From: an uncultured Propionibacteriaceae bacterium
Lineage (GTDB): Bacteria; Actinomycetota; Actinomycetes; Propionibacteriales; Propionibacteriaceae
Direction of reading: 5' to 3'
Length of the DNA: 64,000 nt
Assembly: GCA_945911015.1 (NCBI GenBank)
Contig: CAMDZW010000001.1
Location: 62,001-126,000 of the forward strand
Positions 41,818-50,383 of the stretch are shown piece after piece; the first letter of the stretch is position 1, and every line of letters begins with the position of its first letter. The position numbers and the translations under genes are program-made. The notes below the pieces were generated by a model. The model saw only the letters and a list, made by a program, of their open reading frames with translations. It ran no database searches and was not told the DNA's origin.

Positions 41818-41837
41818 CATCCACCGATCGGTGGATG
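41818..41837. promoter_or_regulatory. 20-bp perfect palindrome between the two-component operon and the acyltransferase gene
   Basis: CATCCACCGATCGGTGGATG is a perfect 20-bp palindrome, 45 nt upstream of the kinase start and 57 nt upstream of the acyltransferase start. A second CCGATCG occurs at 41848-41854. It is a strong candidate operator for both divergent promoters. Confidence 0.65.
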
Positions 41838-41880
41838 CCCAGCACTCCGATCGACCGATGGCGACCGGGATGCCCGACCG

Positions 41881-41886
41881 TAGCGT
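41881..41886 (+). promoter_or_regulatory. -10 box of the leaderless acyltransferase promoter
   Basis: TAGCGT is separated by 7 nt from ATG 41894, without a ribosome site. Confidence 0.5.
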
Positions 41887-41893
41887 GTCTGAC

Positions 41894-43114
41894 ATGTCCT
41901 CCATTTCGACTCCCTCCACCTCAGCACGCCCTCGCGTCCACGGCCTCGACGCCCTGCGCGGCGGGGCCCTGTTGCTCGGCATCGTCCTGCACGCGGTGAT
42001 GCCGTTCGCTCCCGGGCTCGTCTGGCTCGTCAACGACGTCCGGACGACCGACTGGGCCTTCCCGGTGATGTATGTGATCCATCTGTTCCGGATGACACTG
42101 TTCATGGTGCTGGCCGGATACTTCGGCGCCATGGTCGTGGCCAGACGCGGCGCCAAGGACTGGGTCAAGGACAGGGCCAAACGGATCCTGTTGCCGGCGA
42201 TCGTGTTCTGGCCGTTCGCCGCTGCCTCGGTGGCCGCGCTGGCCGTGGTCAATGTCATCGTGCGTGACCTGCCCGCCCCTACTCCCCCAGCGGGGGCAGA
42301 GGGATCGCTGCTGGCGCTCTTCGGTCCGGGGCACCTGTGGTTCCTGTGGACCTTGATGCAGTCAGTGGTGGTCGTCGCCGTCGTCCGAGCAGTGATGATT
42401 CGCCTCGCCGGAGCAGACCGGGCCGGTCGGATGATCACCCGCGTCGGTCAGCTGCTCGCCACTCCCGTCGGACCGGCGATCGCCGCGACCCCTTATCTGG
42501 TTGGGCTTCTGGTTCAGGGTCGCATCGACGGCGGCATCGAGGCGCCCTTCACGGTTCTGCCCGAGGCAGGGTCCTTCATCCCCTACCTAGGCGGGTTCGT
42601 GGTCGGCTGGGCGCTGTACCGGGCCGATGGGCTGCCGCAGCTGGCACGCTGGAGTTGGCCAACCATGGTGGTCGGCGTCATCCTCACCGGGGTCGGCCTG
42701 GCCACCAATGCCGGAACGACCCTCCCGCTGCTGGCTGGCGCCGTGCTGACGGCTCTGGCCGGTTGGACCTTGACCTGTGGCCTGATCGGGGTGTGTGTCC
42801 GCCATCTGCGGACCGAATACCCCGCCGTACGCTATCTGGCCGATGCGTCCTACTGGATGTACCTGTTCCACCTGCCACTGTTGGTGGCCGGCGAGATCCT
42901 GGTCGCCGACCTGCAGTGGCCGATCATCGTCAAACTTCTGGCGGTCCTGACCGGGACCACCGTGCTGCTGCTTGGCAGCTACCAGCTCCTGGTACGTGAC
43001 CGGTGGATCGGTCGTTGGCTCAACGGATCGGGGCGTCGCTCGGCTCGGTCAGCTCATCGAGACGAGCACCTGCCGCCCGGTAAGCCGGCAGAATCGTCTG
43101 CTCGATCAGCCTGA
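41894..43114 (+). CDS. Acyltransferase 3 (OafA/YrhL-type) family membrane protein
   Basis: The 406-residue protein (MSSISTPSTSARPRVHGLDA) has the family motif VHGLDALRGGALLLGIVLHA with the conserved Arg and the catalytic-type His, about ten membrane segments (FRMTLFMVLAGYFGAMVV, GPGHLWFLWTLMQSVVVVAV) and an end segment DASYWMYLFHLPLLVAGEIL. Such enzymes O-acylate sugars or lipids of the cell envelope; the substrate is not predictable. The last 95 nt overlap the convergent add gene. Control by the divergent two-component system is plausible because the promoter region is shared. Confidence 0.87.
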   Translation: MSSISTPSTSARPRVHGLDALRGGALLLGIVLHAVMPFAPGLVWLVNDVRTTDWAFPVMYVIHLFRMTLFMVLAGYFGAMVVARRGAKDWVKDRAKRILLPAIVFWPFAAASVAALAVVNVIVRDLPAPTPPAGAEGSLLALFGPGHLWFLWTLMQSVVVVAVVRAVMIRLAGADRAGRMITRVGQLLATPVGPAIAATPYLVGLLVQGRIDGGIEAPFTVLPEAGSFIPYLGGFVVGWALYRADGLPQLARWSWPTMVVGVILTGVGLATNAGTTLPLLAGAVLTALAGWTLTCGLIGVCVRHLRTEYPAVRYLADASYWMYLFHLPLLVAGEILVADLQWPIIVKLLAVLTGTTVLLLGSYQLLVRDRWIGRWLNGSGRRSARSAHRDEHLPPGKPAESSARSA

Positions 43115-44135
43115 CCCGCTCGTCGAACGGAGCGAAGACACTCTTGGCCGCGTTGATCGTCAACCAGGCAAGGTCCTCAACCGTCCAGTCGAACACCTCG
43201 CACAGCTTGGCGAACTCGCGGCTCAGCGTGGTGTCGCTCATCAACCGGTTGTCACAGTTGACCGTCACCCGGAATCGCAGATCGTGCAGCAGGCCGATCG
43301 GATGCTCGGCGATGTTGGTGCTCGCCGCACCGGTCTGCAGATTCGAGCTGGGACACAGCTCCAGCGGGATACGTCGGTCCCTGACCCAGCTGGCGAGTTC
43401 ACCGAGGTGCCAGTTCCCGGCCTCGTCGCGCGTGATGTCCTCAACGATCCGGACCCCATGGCCAATTCGGAGGGTTCCCAGTTCGACGGCCTGTTGGATC
43501 GAGGACAACCCCGCCGCCTCACCAGCATGGATGGTGTACGGGACGTTCTTGCTGCGCAGCAAGGAGAAAGCCTCACTGTGCAGCGTGGGAGGGAACCCGT
43601 CCTCCGGGCCGGCGATGTCGAATCCGGCGACGCCACGGTCGCGGTACTTCACTGCCAAGGAGGCGATCTCGGGTGAGGTCTGGGTCTGCCGCATCCCGGT
43701 GACCACCTGCCGGGCCACAATCTGGCGGCCCTGGGCGCGGGCTTGGGCCATGCCCTCGTCGAGACCGTCGGCTACCGCCAGGATCGCCTCGTCAAGGGTG
43801 AGTCCTTGCTGTACGTGTTGTTCCGGCGCCCATCGGGTCTCGGCGTGGACGACACCGTCGGCCACCATGTCCTCGACGAACTCGTACGCCACCCGGCGCA
43901 GGTTGTCCGCGGTCTGCATCACCGCAATCGTCTGGTCGAACGTCTCCAGATAGCGCACCAGGGAACCGGAGTCAGCCGACTCGAAGAACCACCGTCCCAA
44001 GGATTCAGCGCTGTCGGCTGGCAGCTCATGTCCGGACGGAGCCAGATCGATGATCGTTTCGGGCCGCAGACCACCGTCGAGATGGTCGTGCAGGCTCACT
44101 TTGGGCAGGGATCGAATCTGGTCGTACGAGGTCAC
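43020..44135 (-). CDS. add: Adenosine deaminase
   Basis: The 371-residue amidohydrolase converts (deoxy)adenosine to (deoxy)inosine, feeding the purine nucleoside phosphorylase at 17994. It has metal-binding HDHLDGGLRPET, catalytic HAGEAAG and IGHGVRIVED, ELCPSSNLQTGAAST and the final metal Asp in NCDNRLMSDTTLS, all as in bacterial Add. Start GTG 44135 (VTSYDQIRSLPKVSLHDHLD) is fixed by the metal motif. The 3' end overlaps the acyltransferase gene convergently by 95 nt. Confidence 0.94.
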   Translation of the reverse strand: MTSYDQIRSLPKVSLHDHLDGGLRPETIIDLAPSGHELPADSAESLGRWFFESADSGSLVRYLETFDQTIAVMQTADNLRRVAYEFVEDMVADGVVHAETRWAPEQHVQQGLTLDEAILAVADGLDEGMAQARAQGRQIVARQVVTGMRQTQTSPEIASLAVKYRDRGVAGFDIAGPEDGFPPTLHSEAFSLLRSKNVPYTIHAGEAAGLSSIQQAVELGTLRIGHGVRIVEDITRDEAGNWHLGELASWVRDRRIPLELCPSSNLQTGAASTNIAEHPIGLLHDLRFRVTVNCDNRLMSDTTLSREFAKLCEVFDWTVEDLAWLTINAAKSVFAPFDERVRLIEQTILPAYRAAGARLDELTEPSDAPIR

Positions 44136-44183
44136 TGCCCCATCCTCGCACGGAACCGGTGAAGCAGGATCAGCGTGGATCGC

Positions 44184-44918
44184 TCACTGCCGTACGGCCA
44201 CTGCCAGCGGCTTCTTCATCGTGCCGGACAACACCACCATGTAGGCCACCATGACCAAGAACCCGAACCGTTCGATGGCTCCGAACATCGGGATGTGGGA
44301 ACCGACCACCGCCAGCGGCAGGTGGATCGCAAAGACAATGCCGGTCGCGATGCAGACGACCATCGACAGACGGAGCAGGCTGACCTTGAACTGGGGCAGC
44401 ACCGCCTCGCTGCGGCATGCCAACAGGCCGACGATCGGAAGGATCAGGAAGGCCCAGGCAGCCGACCATCGATGAGCCTGGGCGGAAAGACTGAGGTCGA
44501 TGGTGCCTGGCAGATCGGTCGGGAAGATGCCCACGATCATGATCGCCACCACGAAACTCACCAGCAGCATGGCCGGCATCCTCAGTCGCTGGTCACCGGT
44601 GCGGAGCATGGCCCATGAGATTGCCGAGGCCGAGAGCGCCAGCAGGATCGAGCCGAGCAGAATCATCCAGTAACCGGTGGGAACATAGGCGTAGTGACTG
44701 ATCGGCTGGACGATGGGATCAACCTTGCCCGCACCGACCATGTGGACCTCGATCATCGGTGCCGCTGCCAGCGCGCCGCACAGGATCACCCATTGGCGAG
44801 CGCTGGGTCGATGCCCCTGGGGGATCACGGTTCGCAGGCCCCGGAGTTGCGAAACTGCCTGTTCCGTCGGGCCTGTGGGCGCCGGTGCTGTCGTGGTCAC
44901 AAGGACACTCTTGCCCAT
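44184..44918 (-). CDS. DUF998 family integral membrane protein
   Basis: The 244-residue protein has six or seven membrane segments (WVILCGALAAAPMIEVHMVG, LGSILLALSASAISWAMLRT, LVSFVVAIMIVGIFPTDLPG, WAFLILPIVGLLACRSEAV) and the DUF998 landmark VGIFPTDLPGTIDLSLSAQAHRW shortened here. The function is unknown. It lies downstream of the double-MerR regulator on the same strand, separated by an 11-bp hairpin, so it is probably transcribed from its own promoter. Confidence 0.75.
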   Translation of the reverse strand: MGKSVLVTTTAPAPTGPTEQAVSQLRGLRTVIPQGHRPSARQWVILCGALAAAPMIEVHMVGAGKVDPIVQPISHYAYVPTGYWMILLGSILLALSASAISWAMLRTGDQRLRMPAMLLVSFVVAIMIVGIFPTDLPGTIDLSLSAQAHRWSAAWAFLILPIVGLLACRSEAVLPQFKVSLLRLSMVVCIATGIVFAIHLPLAVVGSHIPMFGAIERFGFLVMVAYMVVLSGTMKKPLAVAVRQ

Positions 44919-44969
44919 GATCGGCTTGTGGGCATCAGGAAACGTCCGGTCATCATCAACTCGTTACCC

Positions 44970-45695
44970 TCAGTCTCCCCTGAGGGCCGGCTCAGGGGAG
45001 ACGATGTCGACCAGCGTTACTCCGGCCCGAAGCAGTCCCATCCATCGCCGGGTCAGCAGCTCATCGCGTCGGTCAAGGAACTCCAGGGACGGCTGCACCT
45101 CAAACGCGTCGATCGCTGTGAGCGCTTCCCGCACGGCGGGGATCCCATGGCCCGCTGCGCGCAGCGCCACGATGATCCGGGCGCGGTGGATCTGCGGCAG
45201 CGGATAGGCCCGGGCCGTGCCTGAGCCGGAGCGGATGTGGTCCGGATGCAGGAGTCCTTCCTGTTCCCAGAATCTCAGGGTGGATGTGCGGAGTCCCAGA
45301 GCCTGGGCCACAGCAGTGATCGACAACCTGTCCTCGTCGGTCCCCGGCAGTTCGGCGGCCTCTTCCTGGCTGATCAGCACCAGTGCTGTTCTGGCTTGTT
45401 GCAGCTGGTCGCGTTCGCGATCCAGCCGCACGTGGCAGGCACCAATCCGGTCCACGGCTTCAGCGGCGCTGAGGTGACGGATCCCCGCCATCAGGCTGCG
45501 TGCCGCCACCGGCCCCACGGCAGCTGCGAGATCACGGTAGGCATGCAGGTCCCGTAGGTGGGTGTCGGTGAACCGGCGATGGCCCGATGCGGTCCGAGCG
45601 GCGCGAGCAAGGACTCCCCGTGCTTCGAGGTCACGGACCTGCTGCACCGAGCAGCCGGCCATCCCCGCGATCTGACTCGTACCGAACCCCTCCAC
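44970..45695 (-). CDS. MerR-family regulator with two MerR DNA-binding domains
   Basis: The 241-residue protein carries two helix-turn-helix domains. The first (residues ~5-40) reads TSQIAGMAGCSVQQVRDLEA with RTASGHRRFTD as wing; the second (from ~122) reads SITAVAQALGLRTSTLRFWE with QEGLLHPDHIRSGSGTARAY. Between them is a helical segment, and after the second comes the usual coiled coil. Such tandem MerR proteins occur in actinobacteria without clear function. It is divergent from the DUF6194 gene with only 26 nt between starts, where an inverted repeat lies (45702-45719). Start GTG 45695 has GAAGG 4-5 nt upstream. Confidence 0.85.
   Translation of the reverse strand: MEGFGTSQIAGMAGCSVQQVRDLEARGVLARAARTASGHRRFTDTHLRDLHAYRDLAAAVGPVAARSLMAGIRHLSAAEAVDRIGACHVRLDRERDQLQQARTALVLISQEEAAELPGTDEDRLSITAVAQALGLRTSTLRFWEQEGLLHPDHIRSGSGTARAYPLPQIHRARIIVALRAAGHGIPAVREALTAIDAFEVQPSLEFLDRRDELLTRRWMGLLRAGVTLVDIVSPEPALRGD
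44973..45002 (-). terminator. 11-bp GC-rich hairpin at the 3' end of the double-MerR gene
   Basis: GTCTCCCCTGA (44973-44983) and TCAGGGGAGAC (44992-45002) are perfectly complementary around an 8-nt loop. The hairpin covers the last ten codons and stop of the MerR gene. No T-run follows, so termination is probable but not proven; attenuation or mRNA protection is possible. Confidence 0.55.
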
Positions 45696-45701
45696 AAGCC
45701 C

Positions 45702-45719
45702 TTCAACCTCACACTTGAA
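45702..45719. promoter_or_regulatory. Inverted repeat between double-MerR and DUF6194 genes
   Basis: TTCAA-CCTCACAC-TTGAA lies in the 26-nt gap between the divergent start codons (45695 minus, 45722 plus). MerR proteins bind such repeats within their target promoter, so autoregulation and control of the DUF6194 gene are likely. Confidence 0.45.
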
Positions 45720-45721
45720 CC

Positions 45722-46183
45722 ATGGACATGGAACACATTCTCACCACAATGCGTAGCTTCGACGCCATCCTCGAGCTGGCGCCGACCGAGGGCAGCCCAT
45801 ACCCACCACTGGCGTGGGGAGACCACTTCTTCTACCACTCACCCACCGGTGAGCTCCCTCAGCGAGAACAGCCCTACGCGACGATCGTCACCAAGGACTA
45901 CCCCGACGACACCACGAGCCACCTCGGCAACGGCCGCTGGCGACTCAATGTCCACATCGGGCGGCAACGCTTCACCAAGCTGATGGGTGAGGATCCCCGT
46001 ACGGTCCCCGAACCGGTCGACTGGACTGCGGTTGACACCGTCCTGCCCCGCCCGGTCCATGCCCGTCAGGGCTGGATCGCGATCATCAACCCCGGCCCTG
46101 TCACGAGTCAGCTTGCCGTGGAACTCCTCCCTGAGGCCCACGAAGCGGCCGGGGAGCGGAGGCTGCGTCGCACCTCACGGTGA
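45722..46183 (+). CDS. DUF6194 family protein
   Basis: The 153-residue soluble protein (MDMEHILTTMRSFDAILELA) has the family features GDHFFYHSPTGELPQREQPY, YATIVTKDYPDDTTSHL and RWRLNVHIGRQRFTKLMGED, ending with a DTVLPRPVHARQGWIAIINP strand. The fold resembles MmcQ/YjbR-like proteins in its GWIAIINP end, but function is unknown. It is divergent from the double-MerR regulator, its probable controller, and convergent with cdd (3 nt between stops). Confidence 0.78.
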   Translation: MDMEHILTTMRSFDAILELAPTEGSPYPPLAWGDHFFYHSPTGELPQREQPYATIVTKDYPDDTTSHLGNGRWRLNVHIGRQRFTKLMGEDPRTVPEPVDWTAVDTVLPRPVHARQGWIAIINPGPVTSQLAVELLPEAHEAAGERRLRRTSR

Positions 46184-46186
46184 GCA

Positions 46187-46594
46187 TCAGCTTTCGGCAC
46201 CGGTGACTCGGTCGAGGTCGTCGGGGCCAAAGGCATACGGCAGGATGCGGTGCATCGGCAAGATCCCGTCAGGGGTGTCGAGCAGCAGCTCGGGTCCGCC
46301 GAACTCGTACAACAATTGACGGCAGCGGCCGCACGGCATCAGGACCCCACCCGTGGCGTCCACGCAGGCGAAGGCGACCAGACGGCCACCTCCGGTGGCC
46401 TGCAGCTGTGAGACCAGTCCGCATTCGGCGCACAGACCGACACCGTACGAGGCATTCTCCACATTGCATCCGGTGACGATCCGACCGTCGTCGACCAGTG
46501 CGGCCGCTCCGACCGGAAAATTGGAGTACGGCGCATGGGCCCGGGCACTGATCTCACGGGCTGCGATGCGCAGTCCCTCCCAGTCAATGTTCAT
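46187..46594 (-). CDS. cdd: Cytidine deaminase
   Basis: The 135-residue enzyme deaminates (deoxy)cytidine to (deoxy)uridine. It has the substrate motif NFPVGAAALVDDGRIVTGCNVENASYG shortened here to its key N-F-P-V-G-A and G-C-N-V-E-N parts, the catalytic Cys-x-Glu in GLCAECGL, and the zinc pair in MPCGRCRQ, making the homotetrameric type with three Cys ligands. It is the last gene of a probable trpS-kinase-cdd run on the minus strand (30 nt after the APH-like gene). Confidence 0.94.
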   Translation of the reverse strand: MNIDWEGLRIAAREISARAHAPYSNFPVGAAALVDDGRIVTGCNVENASYGVGLCAECGLVSQLQATGGGRLVAFACVDATGGVLMPCGRCRQLLYEFGGPELLLDTPDGILPMHRILPYAFGPDDLDRVTGAES

Positions 46595-46624
46595 GCGTCA
46601 GGCTTTCTCGTGGCGGTCAGCTGA

Positions 46625-47866
46625 TCAGCTGACCTGACGGACCAGTGCCTCGGCGGCGTCGACAATCGCCCGGGTCTCGGCCTCCCAATGAGGCTCCTGC
46701 CCCCGATAGGGGCCGGTGGCCAGCGAAATGATCACGGCAGCGGCACGCAGGCGGAGCTCGACCGGGTCAACCCGCTCATCGAAGACCGGCACCCAGGCCT
46801 GGAGCAGCGCCTGCACCCGTGCGGCCTGCTGGGAGTTCATCCGTTGCACGGTCGACAGGTGCGCGATCAGGCAGGCCAGGTCATCGGCGCGACGGCCCGG
46901 ACCAGCGGTGTCGACGTCAAGGATCCCCGAGACCCGGCCTGCATCAACGAAGATCTGTCCTTCGTGGAAGTCGCCATGGGTGGCCTCATTGCCGAGCGGG
47001 ATGCCGGCCAGGCCCTGACGGATCAGGCCGGCCATCCATTCCAGACGGGGCCGCTGATCCGGCATGGCGCCCGCCACGATCTCGACATAGTGGTCGACCG
47101 CATCACTCCATGGTGGTCGACGGGTGATCTGGGCGATCGCAACCGGCATCGCATCCAGCACCCCGATCAGATCCTCCGCCGTGCACGGGGCGACCGGATC
47201 GAAGATGGCCCGGGCCAGTGGTCGACCAGTGAGTTCACGCAGCACCAGCAGGTGGTCGCTGGTGGCCGCCGCGACCGGCGGAGCAGGCACGCCAGCGGCG
47301 AGCAAGAGCTCGTGGCGTTGCAGAACCTCAGCGAAGTTCCGCTCACGCAGCACCTTGACGTACAGCGTGATCGGTGGCTGGCCCGGTGGGGTCACCACGC
47401 ACCGCAGCACCGCACGCCGACGGGGCCGGTAGCCGATCATCTCCAGGGTGATCTGATCGACCGCCACCGGGGCGGGAAAGACCCGATGCTCGTTGAGGAC
47501 GGTCATCATGCCGGTCGGCAGAGCGGCACGTGGCAGTCCGGGCAGATCCGGGTCACGTGGATAGAGCCAGACCGCGACCTCGCGTTCCCCGTCGGCGAAG
47601 AGCACCGCATTCTGGTCCGACCGTGTGGAGCCGCCTGCCCGGGCCGACACGCCCAGGACTTCCTCGCGCTCGCCGAAAGGCCACTGGACCACAGCGGTGT
47701 AGGTCGCGGTCGTGCTCAGGTTCGGATGGTGGTCAACATGATCGAGATCCCATCGCAGGAGAATCCCACCACCGTGTTCGACGGCAGCACGCAACAGATC
47801 GCTGACCGCTTCGGTGGTCAACAGTTCCGATCCGTCGCGGTCACGCAAGGAAGAGATGCGGGTCAT
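46625..47866 (-). CDS. Aminoglycoside phosphotransferase (APH)-fold kinase
   Basis: The 413-residue protein has an N-terminal ~90-residue region (LLRWDLDHVDHHPNLSTTAT) seen in phosphotransferase-like actinobacterial proteins, and a kinase C-lobe with the Brenner motif NEATHGDFHEGQIFVD and metal-binding DVDTAGPGRRADDLACL. ATG 47866 has AGGGGG just upstream; an in-frame extension to 48010 overlaps trpS. It probably phosphorylates a small molecule. There is no evidence for drug resistance. It lies 22 nt behind trpS. Confidence 0.78.
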   Translation of the reverse strand: MTRISSLRDRDGSELLTTEAVSDLLRAAVEHGGGILLRWDLDHVDHHPNLSTTATYTAVVQWPFGEREEVLGVSARAGGSTRSDQNAVLFADGEREVAVWLYPRDPDLPGLPRAALPTGMMTVLNEHRVFPAPVAVDQITLEMIGYRPRRRAVLRCVVTPPGQPPITLYVKVLRERNFAEVLQRHELLLAAGVPAPPVAAATSDHLLVLRELTGRPLARAIFDPVAPCTAEDLIGVLDAMPVAIAQITRRPPWSDAVDHYVEIVAGAMPDQRPRLEWMAGLIRQGLAGIPLGNEATHGDFHEGQIFVDAGRVSGILDVDTAGPGRRADDLACLIAHLSTVQRMNSQQAARVQALLQAWVPVFDERVDPVELRLRAAAVIISLATGPYRGQEPHWEAETRAIVDAAEALVRQVS

Positions 47867-47888
47867 CTGTCCCCCTGGAGTTTCGGGC

Positions 47889-48932
47889 TCACCTGCGGGC
47901 AGGTGGCAGCAGTCCGATCTTGCGGTAGACCTTGGACAGCGTACGACTGGCGACGCCACGTGCGCGATCGGCGCCCCGGGCGAGGATGTCCTCCAGTTCG
48001 GTCTTCTCACCGAGCAGTTCGTTGGTCCGCTCCCGGAAGGGAGCGATCACGGCGTTGACGGCATCGGCGGTGGCGACCTTCAGATCGCCGTACCCCTTGC
48101 CGCTGAACTCGTCGAGAAGTGTCTCGATCTCACGGCCGGAGAAGGCCGACAGGATGCTCAGCAGATTCGCAATGCCCGGCTTGTTCTCCTCGTCGTAACT
48201 GATCTCCCGTCCGGAATCGGTGACGGCGGACCGGAACTTCTTGGCATTGACCTTGGGGTCGTCGAGGAGCTCGATCAGACCATTGGGTGAGGAGGCCGAC
48301 TTGCTCATCTTGACCGTCGGGTCCTGCAGGTCCATGATCCGGCCGACCGACTTCACGATGTGCGGTTCGGGGACGGTGAAGGTCGGCGAGAAGCGGCTGT
48401 TGAACCGCTGCGCCAGGTCGCGGGTCAGCTCGAGGTGCTGACGTTGATCCTCCCCCACCGGCACCTTGTCCGCCTGGTAGAGCAGGATGTCAGCGGCCAT
48501 CAGGATCGGGTAGGTGAACAGGCCGACATTGGCCCCGTCGGTCCCCGTACGGGCAGCCTTGTCCTTGAACTGGGTCATCCGGGCAGCCTGACCGAAGCCG
48601 GTCATGGTGGTGAGCACCCACATCAGCTCGGTGTGTTCAGGAACATGGCTCTGGATGAAGACCGGGGCTTCGTCCGGATCGACCCCGGCAGCGATGAACT
48701 GGGCCGCAGCCCCCAGACTGCGGCGGCGGCGCTCGGCCGGCTCGACCTCGATGGTCAGTGCATGGAGGTCACACACGCCGTAGAAGGCCTCATGGTCGGC
48801 CTGCAGCGCGACCCACTGCTGGAGGGCGCCGAGGTAATTGCCCAGATGCAGGGAGTCAGCTGTCGGCTGCATGAGCGACAGCACACGGGGTCGTTCAGCA
48901 GGGGGCCGTGGGGCCTGAGGACTTTCAGCCAT
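47889..48932 (-). CDS. trpS: Tryptophanyl-tRNA synthetase
   Basis: TrpS charges tRNA-Trp. The 347-residue class I enzyme has the HIGH-type motif LHLGNYLGAL, the AMIDA-like segment YPILMAADILLYQADKVPVG, GEDQRQHLELTRDLA and a perfect KMSKS in DPTVKMSKSASSP. I prefer ATG 48932 (MAESPQAPRP), with AAAGG about 10 nt upstream, over ATG 48941. Divergent from the UDP-sugar dehydrogenase gene. Confidence 0.95.
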   Translation of the reverse strand: MAESPQAPRPPAERPRVLSLMQPTADSLHLGNYLGALQQWVALQADHEAFYGVCDLHALTIEVEPAERRRRSLGAAAQFIAAGVDPDEAPVFIQSHVPEHTELMWVLTTMTGFGQAARMTQFKDKAARTGTDGANVGLFTYPILMAADILLYQADKVPVGEDQRQHLELTRDLAQRFNSRFSPTFTVPEPHIVKSVGRIMDLQDPTVKMSKSASSPNGLIELLDDPKVNAKKFRSAVTDSGREISYDEENKPGIANLLSILSAFSGREIETLLDEFSGKGYGDLKVATADAVNAVIAPFRERTNELLGEKTELEDILARGADRARGVASRTLSKVYRKIGLLPPARR

Positions 48933-49048
48933 GGCCCCCATCCTTTCATGTCGGGGTGACGCTGCTGGGCACGCTTCCGAGTCCCGGATCGCCATCCCTC
49001 ATCGTGGCTTCACCTGCGGTTCATCGGGTTGTGGAACACTCCCTTCCC

Positions 49049-50362
49049 GTGAGCCTAAGGATCAGTGTCATCGGTACCAGCTATCTCGGCGCAACCCATG
49101 CCGCAGGCATGGCAGAACTCGGCCATGAGGTGATCGGCGTCGACGTCGTCCCAGAAGTCGTCCAGGTCCTGAACCAGGGCCGTTCGCACTTCTACGAGGA
49201 CGGCCTGGACCCCTTGTTGGCCCGTCACACCGAGTCCGGGCGGCTCCGGTTCACCACCGATCCGGCTGAGGTCGCCGACTGGGCTGACATCCACTTCCTC
49301 TGTGTCGGCACCCCGCAGGGCGACGGCGGTGCCGCGGACCTGTCCCAGCTGCACACCGCGGTGGACGCATTGGCTCCGCTGCTGACCCGTGCGGCCCTGG
49401 TCGTGGGGCGGTCCACGGTCCCGGTGGGCACCGCACAGGCCCTGCAGGAGCGGTTGCGGGCGGCCGCGCCGGCCGGCGATGGGATCGAGATCGCATGGAC
49501 TCCGGAGTTCCTCCAGGAGGGGCATGCAGTCGACAACACCCTGCGTCCGGACCGACTCGTCTTCGGGGTGCAGTCCGAGCAGGCCAAGGCGCTGTTGCAT
49601 CGCTGCTACGCGCTGGCCATCTCGGAGGACACCCCCGTCATCAACTGTGACCTGGCCACTGCCGAGCTGATCAAGACAGCAGCAAATGCGTTCCTGGCGA
49701 CCAAGATCAGCTTCATCAACGCCATGGCGCAGATGTGTCAGGCCTCCGGCGGCGACGTCACCCTGCTGGCCGACGCGCTCGGCCACGACAAGCGCATCGG
49801 TCGGGAGTTCCTCAATGCCGGCCTCGGCTTCGGTGGTGGCTGCTTCCCCAAGGACATTCGTGCGCTGGCGGCCCGCGCCCGAGAGCTCGAGGTGAACGTC
49901 CTCAGCGACTTCATCGGGTCGGTCGAGTCGATCAACCAGCAGCAACGCACCCAGGTCGCCGAGCTGGCGATCGAACAGCTCGGCGGAGACGTCACGGGCC
50001 GCCGGATCGGCATCCTGGGGGCCGCCTTCAAACCGGGCACCGACGACATCCGAGACTCACCCGCTCTGACGGTGGCCCGACAGCTCGCCGGAGCCGGCGC
50101 CGAGGTCTGGGTCTACGACCCGCAGGCGGTGGTCCCCGACAATGCGATCCGCCGGGCAGCCACGGTCCGAGAGGCGGTCACCGATGCCGAGTTGGTGCTG
50201 CATCTGACCGAGTGGCCCGAGTTCCGCCAACTCGATCCAGCCGAGGTGATCGGCTGGGTGAAGCAGCCGCTGCTGATCGACGGACGCCTCAAGCTGGACC
50301 GGCCACGCTGGACCGACGCCGGATGGAAGATTGTCCAATTGGGTCGGGCCGCCACTGTCTGA
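49049..50362 (+). CDS. UDP-glucose/GDP-mannose dehydrogenase family protein (probable UDP-glucose 6-dehydrogenase)
   Basis: The 437-residue NAD-dependent enzyme oxidises a nucleotide sugar to its uronic acid. It has the Rossmann start SLRISVIGTSYLGATHAAGM, the catalytic Cys in GLGFGGGCFPKDIRALAARA, the LIKTAANAFLATKISFINAM central helix and GAAFKPGTDDIRDSPALTVA. GTG 49049 is the start; upstream in-frame sequence overlaps trpS divergently. UDP-glucose as substrate is the usual case for this architecture. It stands alone on the plus strand, convergent with modC. Confidence 0.9.
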   Translation: MSLRISVIGTSYLGATHAAGMAELGHEVIGVDVVPEVVQVLNQGRSHFYEDGLDPLLARHTESGRLRFTTDPAEVADWADIHFLCVGTPQGDGGAADLSQLHTAVDALAPLLTRAALVVGRSTVPVGTAQALQERLRAAAPAGDGIEIAWTPEFLQEGHAVDNTLRPDRLVFGVQSEQAKALLHRCYALAISEDTPVINCDLATAELIKTAANAFLATKISFINAMAQMCQASGGDVTLLADALGHDKRIGREFLNAGLGFGGGCFPKDIRALAARARELEVNVLSDFIGSVESINQQQRTQVAELAIEQLGGDVTGRRIGILGAAFKPGTDDIRDSPALTVARQLAGAGAEVWVYDPQAVVPDNAIRRAATVREAVTDAELVLHLTEWPEFRQLDPAEVIGWVKQPLLIDGRLKLDRPRWTDAGWKIVQLGRAATV

Positions 50363-50383
50363 CCTGCCTCGAGCTGGGCCGAC

